Shown: positions 19,150-27,332 of the stretch, piece after piece | Numbering within the stretch: position 1 is the first letter of the stretch | How the letters are laid out: every line of letters starts with the position of its first letter | Source: Noviherbaspirillum sp. Root189 | Lineage (GTDB): Bacteria > Pseudomonadota > Gammaproteobacteria > Burkholderiales > Burkholderiaceae_D | Direction of reading: 5' to 3' | Assembly (NCBI RefSeq): GCF_001428545.1 | Contig: NZ_LMHZ01000078.1 | Location: 62,384 to 126,383, forward strand | Length of the DNA stretch: 64,000 nt | Translations under genes and position numbers: made by a program | Notes under the pieces: model-generated | Database searches by the model: none | Told to the model about the DNA's origin: nothing | Seen by the model: only the letters and a program-made list of their open reading frames with translations

Positions 19150-20523
19150 TCAAACAGTCTTTACGGCTGCACGTTGCGGTCGCTGCGCAGGCAACCGCAG
19201 TACAACCTCAAGTCCTCCGGCTCGCAGATTTTCCAGGGTAAGGGTGCCACCGTGCTGCTCGGCGATATTTTTTGCAATGGTCAAACCGATCCCAGTGCCG
19301 CCCGTCTCGCGTGACCTGGAATCTTCAAGGCGGTAGAAGGGCTCGAACACCTTTTCTTTCTCGGTCTCCGGAATGCCAGGTCCTTTGTCCCGGATTCGGA
19401 TCAGCGCAAAGCCGTTATCATATGCCACATGCACATTGGCTTCATACCCGTACTTGACCGCATTATCGATGAGGTTGGTCAGGCAGCGGCGCAACGCAAT
19501 TGGGCGTGCCATCAGCGATGTATGTGTGGCGCCGCTGAACGACACGGCCTGACCTGCGTCAACCGCATCGGAGCACACGCTGTCTACAAGCGAGTCGAGA
19601 TCCATGCGTTGCATGCCTTCGGCCGAATCCATGCTGCGTGCCAGATCGAGTCCTTCGCGCACCATTGCCTGCATCGCGGACAGGTCGTTGACGAGTTTGT
19701 CATGCAGTTCGGTGTCGTCCACCTTTTCCAGTCGCAAGCGCAAGCGCGTCAAGGGAGTTTGCAGATCGTGCGTGATCGCAGCCAGGATATGGGCGCGTTG
19801 TCGGATATGGCTACGGATGCGGCTTTGCATAAGGTTGAATGCCGCGGCAGCTTGCCGCAGTTCTCGCGCGCCACGAACCGGTAGCGGTTCGCGTTCGATG
19901 TTATTTCCCAAATCGGTGGCCGCCTGTGCCAGCTGCTTGAGCGGGCGCATGGTCATGCGCGCGACAAAGGCCGCGACCAAACCGACACCAAGGATAAAAA
20001 GCGAACCGTAGGTCGGAACATCGAAGCGTGGAAAAAACGGCGGCGGACGGGGCGGCAGAACGGATAGATGCAGCCGCGTGCCGTCGTTCAAGGTCACAAG
20101 CAGGGCTTCGCAGCGTCCGCGCCCTTCAGGGCCGCCTCGTCGCGGCGCCTGTGGCGCCGGAGCGCAATCTGTCGGCTTGGCTGACGTGGAAGCGATGCGA
20201 TAGCTGTCGGGCAGGCGTTGATCGAGCAGCGAGGCCAGTGGCGACAGCGGTTCTGTTACCGGTTCAGAAGGCGATGCAAACTGGGCGCGCATACCAATCC
20301 CTGCCGCAGCCGAAAAAAAGGGCTCGCGCAGGTGTGCGGGCACCGTCTCCAGCGACAAAACAAATTGCGCAACCCGTTCGACGGCGTGGAAGTCCCGAAA
20401 CTGCCCGATCAGACGTTGGCGTTCTCCCAGGGCCAGTCCGAACGAGACCGCAGCGCTCAGCAAAACGCCGACGAACAACATCAGGAACACGCGCGTGGTC
20501 ATGGACTGGAACAGGTTTTTCAT
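19150..20523 (-). CDS. Membrane sensor histidine kinase (EnvZ/QseC type)
   Basis: 457 residues: membrane segment 1 (about 11-32), a periplasmic domain of some 135 residues, membrane segment 2 (about 171-190), HAMP linker, HisKA with phospho-acceptor His252 in A-A-I-T-H-D-L-Q-T-P-L-T-R-L, then the ATPase domain with N-L-I-D-N-A-V-K-Y-G, D-K-G-P-G-I-P and G-T-G-I-G-L. The periplasmic domain holds a Cys pair (Cys120, Cys138) around a Pro/Gly/Arg-rich loop. Its start overlaps the end of the response regulator gene by 4 nt. The signal is unknown; the divergent Spy/CpxP-like gene hints at envelope stress. Confidence 0.9.
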   Translation of the reverse strand: MKNLFQSMTTRVFLMLFVGVLLSAAVSFGLALGERQRLIGQFRDFHAVERVAQFVLSLETVPAHLREPFFSAAAGIGMRAQFASPSEPVTEPLSPLASLLDQRLPDSYRIASTSAKPTDCAPAPQAPRRGGPEGRGRCEALLVTLNDGTRLHLSVLPPRPPPFFPRFDVPTYGSLFILGVGLVAAFVARMTMRPLKQLAQAATDLGNNIEREPLPVRGARELRQAAAAFNLMQSRIRSHIRQRAHILAAITHDLQTPLTRLRLRLEKVDDTELHDKLVNDLSAMQAMVREGLDLARSMDSAEGMQRMDLDSLVDSVCSDAVDAGQAVSFSGATHTSLMARPIALRRCLTNLIDNAVKYGYEANVHVAYDNGFALIRIRDKGPGIPETEKEKVFEPFYRLEDSRSRETGGTGIGLTIAKNIAEQHGGTLTLENLRAGGLEVVLRLPAQRPQRAAVKTV

Positions 20524-21239
20524 TCCTTGGCTACCTGGGTTGCGAGCACATAGCCTTCGTTGCGGACGGTCTTGATGATTTGCGGCGAGCGCGCATCATC
20601 GCCCAGTTTCTGGCGCAGGCGGCTGATTTGCAGGTCGATGGAGCGGTCGAAAGGATCGGCATCGCGTCCCTGTGTCAGATTGAGAAGCTGGTCGCGGCTT
20701 AACACCCGGTTGGCATGATCCAGAAAAATCTTCAGCAGCCGGTATTCGGCGCCGGAAAGCGCAACGACGACCCCCTCCGGGTTGATCAGATGGCGGGCGG
20801 TGAAGTCCATTGTCCAGCCGGCAAAACGCATCTGCTGTGGCGCATCGGCCTGCATATTGGGTGGCAAGGCTTGCGTCCTGCGCAAAACGCTGCGGATGCG
20901 CGCAAACAGTTCACGCGGTTCAAAAGGCTTGGGCAGGTAGTCGTCCGCTCCCATTTCCAGCCCGAGGATACGGTCAACCGGCTCGCCGCGTGCCGTCAGC
21001 ATGATGACTGGGATGGTGGAGCGCGATCGCAGGTTGCGGCAGAGCGTCAGGCCGTCTTCACCCGGCAGATTGAGGTCGAGAACGATGAGATCGACGCGAT
21101 GATCTTCCAGCGCCTTGTGCATCGCCTTGCCATCACCGGCCGTCAATGTGCGGTAGCCGTTTTTTTCCAGGTATTCGGCCAGCAGGGTGCTGATGTCGCG
21201 ATCGTCGTCGACGATCAATATATAAGCAGGATTTTCCAT
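20520..21239 (-). CDS. OmpR-family DNA-binding response regulator
   Basis: 239 residues from the ATG at 21239. The receiver domain has the acidic pocket D-D-D (11-13) and phospho-acceptor Asp55 in L-I-V-L-D-L-N-L-P-G. The C-terminal winged-helix DNA-binding domain ends with the typical Q-I-I-K-T-V-R-N-E-G-Y segment. The frame extends 24 codons upstream, but receiver homology begins just after 21239. It forms an operon with the downstream kinase. Divergent from the Spy/CpxP-like gene, which is a likely target. Confidence 0.9.
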   Translation of the reverse strand: MENPAYILIVDDDRDISTLLAEYLEKNGYRTLTAGDGKAMHKALEDHRVDLIVLDLNLPGEDGLTLCRNLRSRSTIPVIMLTARGEPVDRILGLEMGADDYLPKPFEPRELFARIRSVLRRTQALPPNMQADAPQQMRFAGWTMDFTARHLINPEGVVVALSGAEYRLLKIFLDHANRVLSRDQLLNLTQGRDADPFDRSIDLQISRLRQKLGDDARSPQIIKTVRNEGYVLATQVAKE

Positions 21240-21450
21240 GGGCTTGATTATGGCAATTTCCGTGAGCTGAATGTAGTCGAATTGTATCCTGCTGTTTCGT
21301 AGGAAGAGCACGATACAGGCCGATACAAAGCGGCCGGCGGTGGTTACTTTCCGCTACAACACGCCGGCAACGGGACAACGGCGCGATACATGCCTGCCGG
21401 AAGATGCAAACCGTGCGCAGTGCACGACAACCACTTCGGAAGGAAGAATC

Positions 21451-21924
21451 ATGACCACATTTCGCAAAAGCCTGCTTGCTCTCTTGTTGACGACGGGCGT
21501 GGCCGCGGGCACATTCGCTGCCAGTGCGGAACAGCCTGGCTCCGGCCCGATGGGCGCCGGCCCCGCTCACGAGCATCGGCATTCACCTGAACAGATGCGT
21601 GAACGCATGGCCAAACGCCAGGCTGCGCTGCACGACAAACTGAAGCTCAATGCAAATCAGGAAACGGCATGGCAAACCTATATCACCCGGATGAAGCCGG
21701 CTGAACGGCCTCAGCGTCCTGACCGTGCTGAAATGGAAAAATTGTCCGTGCCCGACCGCATGGAAAAAAGGCTAGGCATGATGAAGCAACGCGAACAGCG
21801 CATGACCGAGCACCTGGCGGCAACCAAGGAGTTTTATGCAGTGCTGTCGCCAGACCAGCAAAAAGTCTTTAACGATGAGTTCAAGATGTACGGCGGTGGC
21901 CGTCGTCACGGCGGACCGCGCTAA
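21451..21924 (+). CDS. Spy/CpxP-like periplasmic protein (LTXXQ family)
   Basis: 157 residues from the ATG at 21451, with a strong GGAAGGAAG ribosome site. Signal peptide about 1-25 (cut near F-A-A-S-A). The mature part is helical and rich in Met, Arg, Lys, Glu and Gln, with a L-S-P-D-Q-Q-K-V-F motif near the C-terminus that matches the LTXXQ pattern of Spy/CpxP. A Gly/Arg/His-rich tail (G-G-G-R-R-H-G-G) could bind metal. These proteins act as ATP-independent chaperones in the periplasm. It lies divergent from the two-component genes, 211 nt apart. Confidence 0.8.
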   Translation: MTTFRKSLLALLLTTGVAAGTFAASAEQPGSGPMGAGPAHEHRHSPEQMRERMAKRQAALHDKLKLNANQETAWQTYITRMKPAERPQRPDRAEMEKLSVPDRMEKRLGMMKQREQRMTEHLAATKEFYAVLSPDQQKVFNDEFKMYGGGRRHGGPR

Positions 21925-22154
21925 ACGCGAGCCGTCCTGTCGGTGACCAGGGCGAAGCATTGCACGGGCTTCGCCTGCCGGTTGTCCATGCGCTTAGCGC
22001 TTCGTCGTCGTTGACAAATTCTCCTGTCCTGTGCTTTCCGGCATGTGCGGTAAAGCGGTCAAGATGTGCCGTGTTACCGGCGACTTTGCCAGATTTGGTG
22101 AGGCTCGCAAGGTCTCACCATTTTTTTCATATGACGATTCTTGAAACTCCCACG

Positions 22155-23489
22155 TCAATGTAGCTTGATACGCGGGTTACGTATCCAGTTGATGGCGTCG
22201 GTCCAGGTCGAGAGCCAGGTCCTGAACACCCCATTGACGACAATCTGATGGTGTTTGTGCAGCCACCAGTACATCCACTTGGCGATAGTGCCTTCGATGA
22301 AGACCGATCCCTTCGCGATGGCGCCCATCAGGCTGCCGATGGTACTGTAGTTGCCGAGAGAAACCAGCGAACCATGGTCGCGATACTTGAATTCAAGTAG
22401 CGATTTACCCTGAAGCATGCGTACCAGGGACTTGCTGAGGGTATAGGCTTCCTGGTGTGCCGATTGCGCGCGTGGCGGCACTGTCGTCTTGCCGTCTTCC
22501 AGCGGACACGCAGCGCAATCTCCCATGGCAAAGATGGATGGATCGCGGCTGGTCTGTAAGGTGCGTTGCACTACCAGTTGATTGATGCGATTGGTCTCCA
22601 GGCCGTCGAGAGTCTTCACGAAATCCGCTACCTTGATACCGGCTGCCCAGACCACCAGTCCGCTCGGAATGAACTTGCCGCTCGCCATTTTTACACCATC
22701 CTTCGATACGTCGACCACACGCTCGTTGGTATGAATCTCGATGTCGAGCGAACGCAATTCATTGCCCACGGCGACAGACAGCCGCTCCGGAAGAGCCTGA
22801 AGCAAGCGCGGCGCGGCATCGACAATCACAATTTTCAGATCCTTCTCCGGATCGAAGTTCGCCAGGCCATAACTGGAAATGATTTTTGCGGTCATGTGCA
22901 GTTCCGCGGACAGCTCGACACCGGTTGCGCCGCCACCGATGATGGTCACGGTAAAGCGTCCCTGGCCGGGCGCACGCGCTTTTGCTTGTGCACGCAGGCA
23001 GGCATTGACAAGCTGCTGATGGAAACGCTCTGCTGCGTCCGGCGAGTCAAGCATGATGGCGTGTTCCTGCGCACCCGGCGTGCCGAAGTCATTCGTCTGG
23101 CTCCCCACCGCCAGCACCAGCGTGTCATAGTGAATCGCCTGGCGCGGGAGAATTTCTTCGCCGTTTTCGTCGTAGGTCGGTGCAACGTAAATTTCTTTTA
23201 GTGAACGGTTCAGGCCGTCCATCCGACCGAGGCGGAACGTAAAGTGATAGTCGCGCGCCAGCGCGAGGTACTCAAGTTCGTCGGCATGACTGTCAAGCGT
23301 GCCGGCCGCAACCTGATGCAAGAGCGGCTTCCACAGGTGTGTGCGTTGGGCGTCGACCAATGTAATGATCGCCTTCTTGTGCTTCCCGAGTTTTTTCCCG
23401 AGACGAACCGCGAGTTCCAGTCCGCCGGCGCCGCCACCTACAATGGTGATCCGGTGTGGGCTCGTACTTACTCCTGCTGCCTGAGTCAA
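22155..23489 (-). CDS. ndh: Type II NADH:quinone dehydrogenase
   Basis: 444 residues. FAD-binding motif I-V-G-G-G-A-G-G-L-E-L near the N-terminus and NADH-binding motif I-I-G-G-G-A-T-G-V-E-L in the middle, in the order of NDH-2 enzymes. The C-terminus has an amphipathic W-M-Y-W-W-L segment for membrane attachment. It passes electrons from NADH to quinone without pumping protons. I chose the TTG at 23489 because a perfect AAGGAG site lies 6 nt upstream. A GTG at 23528 would add 13 residues but lacks a ribosome site. The reverse-oriented region to 22154 shows no clear terminator. Confidence 0.85.
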   Translation of the reverse strand: MTQAAGVSTSPHRITIVGGGAGGLELAVRLGKKLGKHKKAIITLVDAQRTHLWKPLLHQVAAGTLDSHADELEYLALARDYHFTFRLGRMDGLNRSLKEIYVAPTYDENGEEILPRQAIHYDTLVLAVGSQTNDFGTPGAQEHAIMLDSPDAAERFHQQLVNACLRAQAKARAPGQGRFTVTIIGGGATGVELSAELHMTAKIISSYGLANFDPEKDLKIVIVDAAPRLLQALPERLSVAVGNELRSLDIEIHTNERVVDVSKDGVKMASGKFIPSGLVVWAAGIKVADFVKTLDGLETNRINQLVVQRTLQTSRDPSIFAMGDCAACPLEDGKTTVPPRAQSAHQEAYTLSKSLVRMLQGKSLLEFKYRDHGSLVSLGNYSTIGSLMGAIAKGSVFIEGTIAKWMYWWLHKHHQIVVNGVFRTWLSTWTDAINWIRNPRIKLH

Positions 23490-23704
23490 ACTTTTCTCCT
23501 TGGAAAATGCGCTCGTACTATTCTTCACAGAAATGATATGGGAATGACGTGCCGCCAGTACAACACAGCACTTTATTACGAAAGTGACACTGTTGCCGGA
23601 ATTCGGTTCTTTATGTTGATGTGCCTGCTGTTGGGAGACGCTTCACGTTATGACGACCGAACGCCTGCAAGTACAAACAAGCGCGATAGGTAAGTCCGCA
23701 ATAA

Positions 23705-23718
23705 TTGACTGAGATCAA
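23705..23718 (+). promoter_or_regulatory. FNR-type box upstream of the nitronate-monooxygenase-like gene
   Basis: TTGAC-TGAG-ATCAA matches the FNR consensus TTGAT-N4-ATCAA at 9 of 10 positions. Its centre is 66 nt before the proposed GTG start at 23777, which leaves room for a class II promoter. An fnr gene lies in this window at 36231-36989. Confidence 0.75.
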
Positions 23719-23776
23719 ACAAATCGTTTTTCCCGTTTGCTACATTCGCACGTCGCTCAATAAGAGAAAGCCCGCC

Positions 23777-25024
23777 GTGCAGCATAACCTCCTGAAACCA
23801 TTTTCAATCAAGGGTAAAAACCTGTTGCCCATCGTGCAAGGAGGGATGGGCGTCGGCGTGTCGGCGCACCGGCTCGCGGGCAACGTCGCCAGGCTTGGCG
23901 CGGTCGGGACCATTTCCAGTGTCGACCTGCGCCGGCATCATCCCGACTTGATGGCGCAGACGGCGAAGTCGCGCGACAAGGCGCTGATCGATCGCGTCAA
24001 CCTTATCGCGCTTGACCGTGAAATCGCCGCTGCCAATCGCATCGCGGGCGGCGCTGGCGTGGTCGGTGTCAACATCATGCGTGCCGTGGCGGAGTACGCC
24101 GCCTATGTGCGGCAGGCTTGCGAAAGCGGTGCCGGCGCCGTTGTCGTCGGCGCAGGCTTGCCGCTCGACCTGCCGGAACTCACAGCCGACTACCCGGATG
24201 TCGCCTTGATCCCCATTCTGTCGGACGCGCGCGGCATTGCGCTGGTCCTGAAGAAATGGATGCGAAAAAATCGCCTGCCGGATGCCATCGTCATTGAAAA
24301 TCCGCGCCGTGCGGCGGGCCACCTTGGCGCGGCCCGACTCCAAGATATCGACCAACCGCATTTTGATTTTCCGGTCGTGCTGGAAGGTACATTCAAGGTG
24401 TTCCGTGAGTTAGGCATAGAAAGCGAATCTATCCCCCTGATCGCAGCAGGCGGCGTAAATTCGCATGCGCAATTGCGTGACTTGCTCGCCCTAGGTGCAA
24501 GTGCAGTACAGCTTGGGACCGCGTTCGCGGTGACCGAAGAGGGTGATGCGCATATCAATTTCAAAAAGGTTCTCGCCGAAGCCAAGCCGGAGGACATCGT
24601 CACATTCATGAGCGTCGCCGGTCTTCCCGCGCGCGGCGTGCGCACCCCATGGCTCGTGAATTATCTGGAGAAGGAAGAAAAGCTGCAGCGCAAGGCCGGA
24701 CCGAAAGAATGCACGGTCGGCTTCGATTGTCTGCACCAATGCGGACTGCGGGACGGCATAGCCAAGGCGGGGCAATTCTGCATCGATACGCGACTGGCAT
24801 TCGCTCTCCAGGGAGACGTCAAGCGCGGTTTATTCTTCCGTGGCGCCGAACCGCTCCCATTCGGCAGCGAGATCAGGCCGGTGCGAGAACTGATCGAGTT
24901 CCTCATGATCGGCAAGCGTCCCGAACAGGCATCACTCTCAGTCACAACATTTTCCAATCCGGACCATTTTGACTTGGATCAAGGTTGCAAACCGGCTCCG
25001 ACTCGTACACTTCGCAGCAGTTGA
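23777..25024 (+). CDS. Nitronate monooxygenase-like flavoprotein (NMO/2-nitropropane dioxygenase family)
   Basis: 415 residues from a GTG at 23777 (GAGAAAG 8 nt upstream). The TIM-barrel FMN fold begins with I-V-Q-G-G-M-G-V-G-V-S and carries A-A-G-G-V and A-L-G-A-S-A-V-Q-L-G-T-A-F, all NMO-family phosphate-binding signatures. A C-terminal extension holds a cysteine cluster (C-T-V-G-F-D-C-L-H-Q-C ... F-C). The frame continues upstream to a TTG at 23705, but that codon is part of the FNR box, so the later start is preferred. The family oxidises alkyl nitronates; the true substrate is unknown. It precedes hemN and is probably induced at low oxygen. Confidence 0.8.
   Translation: MQHNLLKPFSIKGKNLLPIVQGGMGVGVSAHRLAGNVARLGAVGTISSVDLRRHHPDLMAQTAKSRDKALIDRVNLIALDREIAAANRIAGGAGVVGVNIMRAVAEYAAYVRQACESGAGAVVVGAGLPLDLPELTADYPDVALIPILSDARGIALVLKKWMRKNRLPDAIVIENPRRAAGHLGAARLQDIDQPHFDFPVVLEGTFKVFRELGIESESIPLIAAGGVNSHAQLRDLLALGASAVQLGTAFAVTEEGDAHINFKKVLAEAKPEDIVTFMSVAGLPARGVRTPWLVNYLEKEEKLQRKAGPKECTVGFDCLHQCGLRDGIAKAGQFCIDTRLAFALQGDVKRGLFFRGAEPLPFGSEIRPVRELIEFLMIGKRPEQASLSVTTFSNPDHFDLDQGCKPAPTRTLRSS
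24969..24982 (+). promoter_or_regulatory. FNR-type box for hemN, inside the preceding gene
   Basis: TTGAC-TTGG-ATCAA matches 9 of 10 FNR consensus positions. It lies in the last codons of the nitronate-monooxygenase-like gene, and its centre is 88 nt before the hemN ATG. hemN is a classic FNR/Anr target, so an internal promoter is likely. Confidence 0.7.
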
Positions 25025-25063
25025 TAGCGTCCCGCTGGTGGGGCGCGCGAGCCGGAGTCCGAC

Positions 25064-26494
25064 ATGGTAGTTCCCGCCACAGCATTATCCTTTGCCCCCA
25101 ACGTCCAGTTCGATGCCGCGCTGATCCGCAAGCTCAGCCGGCAGGGACCACGTTACACTTCTTACCCGACCGCTGACCGCTTCACGGACGGTTTTGGCAT
25201 GGGCGACTATATGCAGGCGGTCAACAGCGTGCGCGCCATGGGTGCCCGGAATCCTCTGTCGCTCTACGTGCATATCCCGTTCTGCGACAAGCTTTGCTAC
25301 TACTGCGCCTGTAACAAGATCATCACTAAAAACCGTAGCAAGGCCGAGGTCTACCTGACCTATCTGAAGCGTGAAATCGACATGCAGGGAAAGCTTGCGG
25401 GCGACCTGAATATGGTGACGCAACTGCATTTCGGCGGCGGTACGCCGACCTACCTGTCAGATGAACAAATGGGGGATCTGCTGGCTCACATGCGCCGCTG
25501 GTTCCGTTTCGCTACCGATGATGCCGGCGAATATTCGATCGAGATTGACCCTCGCACCGTAACGCTGGAGCGCATTCGTACGCTGCGCACGCAGGGCTTC
25601 AATCGCATCAGTTTTGGCGTGCAGGATTTCGATCCGGACGTGCAGAAGGCGGTGAATCGCATTCAGCCGGAAGAAACGACGTTGGCCGTGATGAACGCCG
25701 CGCGCGAGGCTGGATTTCGCTCGATCAGTATTGATCTCATCTATGGATTGCCGAAACAAAACCTGATGACGATGGACCGGACGCTGACCAAGGTGATTGC
25801 AGCCGATCCTGATCGCATCTCGATTTATAACTACGCGCACATGCCGGCATTGTTCAAATCGCAACGCCGCATTGCGGAAGACGAGTTGCCGAGCGCCGAA
25901 ACCAAGCTCGACATGCTGTCCTTGTGCATCAAGCGGTTGACTACAGCAGGTTATGTCTATATCGGCATGGATCATTTTGCCAAGCCGACCGATGACCTTG
26001 CGGTCGCACAGCGGCAGGGACGCCTGCACCGCAATTTCCAGGGCTATTCCACGCATGCCGAAGCGGAAATGATTTCCTGCGGCGTCTCGGCCATCAGCGC
26101 GGTTGGCTCGACCTATAGCCAGAATGAAAAAACGCTCGACGCCTATTACGAGCGTATCGAGCAGGGCGAGTTACCGATCGCACGCGGCATCAAGCTGAAT
26201 GTGGATGATTTGCTCCGCCGCATCATCATCCAGATGCTGATGTGCAATTTTGAATTGTCGATTGCCTCGCTTGAAGTTGCCTATCCGATTACCTTTGCAA
26301 ACTATTTTGCAAAGGAGCTTGAGCAGTTGCGCGTCATGGAACAGGACAGCCTGCTGACTATCGATCCGGAATGGCTGACCGTCAGCCCGAAGGGGCGATT
26401 ACTCATCCGTAACATTTGCATGGTGTTTGACCGCTACCTTGGTGAAAAGCAGGAGGTCAAGACCGAGCGCCTGCGTTATTCGAAAACTATTTGA
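25064..26494 (+). CDS. hemN: Oxygen-independent coproporphyrinogen III oxidase HemN
   Basis: 476 residues. The radical-SAM motif C-D-K-L-C-Y-Y-C (Cys74, Cys78, Cys81) follows Y-V-H-I-P-F, and the extra Cys in C-A-C-N is as in true HemN rather than HemW. A G-G-G-T-P-T segment binds SAM. Length matches E. coli HemN (about 457). It converts coproporphyrinogen III to protoporphyrinogen IX when oxygen is scarce, supplying heme for the cbb3 oxidase encoded just downstream. Ribosome site GGAG at 25052. Likely FNR-driven from the box at 24969. Confidence 0.93.
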   Translation: MVVPATALSFAPNVQFDAALIRKLSRQGPRYTSYPTADRFTDGFGMGDYMQAVNSVRAMGARNPLSLYVHIPFCDKLCYYCACNKIITKNRSKAEVYLTYLKREIDMQGKLAGDLNMVTQLHFGGGTPTYLSDEQMGDLLAHMRRWFRFATDDAGEYSIEIDPRTVTLERIRTLRTQGFNRISFGVQDFDPDVQKAVNRIQPEETTLAVMNAAREAGFRSISIDLIYGLPKQNLMTMDRTLTKVIAADPDRISIYNYAHMPALFKSQRRIAEDELPSAETKLDMLSLCIKRLTTAGYVYIGMDHFAKPTDDLAVAQRQGRLHRNFQGYSTHAEAEMISCGVSAISAVGSTYSQNEKTLDAYYERIEQGELPIARGIKLNVDDLLRRIIIQMLMCNFELSIASLEVAYPITFANYFAKELEQLRVMEQDSLLTIDPEWLTVSPKGRLLIRNICMVFDRYLGEKQEVKTERLRYSKTI

Positions 26495-26549
26495 ATTCCG
26501 GTATTGAACCGTTGAGATTGCCTCAAACCTGCTCACAGTTGGTGAAAAC

Positions 26550-27332
26550 TTGTCCCTGATTCCGTTCTTACTTGTTGGCTTGCTTGGTAGTGTGCATTGC
26601 GTCGGTATGTGCGGCGGGATTGTCAGCGCGTTTTCGGTGACATCGCGCCGTCGCGTAATTCCCATCGCACCTATGGCCGCTGCGCAGATGGCAATGCCGC
26701 AGTCCGCGGTGTTCGCTGATGTGATGCGCGTGACCGCCTATAACGCCGGTCGCCTCACAAGTTATGCAACAGCCGGCGCAATCGCTGGTGGACTCGCCCA
26801 AAGCCTGTCCGCCTTGTCCTTCATGTCATCCCTGCAGGCGATTCTTTATCTGCTTGCAAACCTGATGCTGGTCGCGCTGGGGCTGTATCTGATGAATGCA
26901 TGGCAAGGGCTGACACGGCTTGAAGCAGCAGGTCGCGGCCTGTGGAGCCGGTTGCAGCCGCTGACCAAACAATTGTTGCCCGCCGATAGTTTCGGCAAGG
27001 CGCTTGCCCTGGGCGGCCTCTGGGGGTGGGTGCCTTGCGGCATGGTCTACAGCGTCCTGATGAGTGCGATGCTGGCCGGATCCGCGGTGCAGGGAGCGGT
27101 CGTGATGTTTGCATTTGGCGTTGGCACGCTGCCCGCACTGCTGGTGATGGGCCTGTTTGGGGCGCAATTGCAACGGGTATTGCATCACCGTCATGTGCGC
27201 ATGGCCAGCGGGATCATCGTGCTGCTGTTTGGCATTCTCGGTCTTTACCGCACTGCGCACGGTATGACACCGGCATGGCTGGAGGCAATCTGCGTGACGT
27301 CTTCCAGCCCCTCATTTCACTGGGGGCACTGA
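26550..27332 (+). CDS. TauE/SafE-like membrane protein of the cbb3 cluster
   Basis: 260 residues, with about six hydrophobic segments. The N-terminal motif G-S-V-H-C-V-G-M-C-G-G is typical of the TauE/SafE-like subfamily found in cbb3 oxidase biogenesis loci. The W-G-W-V-P-C-G segment recurs in the second half. The start is a TTG at 26550 with GGTGA upstream. The stop overlaps the ccoI ATG by one nucleotide, so the two are translationally coupled. The His/Cys/Met motif suggests metal handling, perhaps copper for CcoI, but this is inference. Confidence 0.8.
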   Translation: MSLIPFLLVGLLGSVHCVGMCGGIVSAFSVTSRRRVIPIAPMAAAQMAMPQSAVFADVMRVTAYNAGRLTSYATAGAIAGGLAQSLSALSFMSSLQAILYLLANLMLVALGLYLMNAWQGLTRLEAAGRGLWSRLQPLTKQLLPADSFGKALALGGLWGWVPCGMVYSVLMSAMLAGSAVQGAVVMFAFGVGTLPALLVMGLFGAQLQRVLHHRHVRMASGIIVLLFGILGLYRTAHGMTPAWLEAICVTSSSPSFHWGH

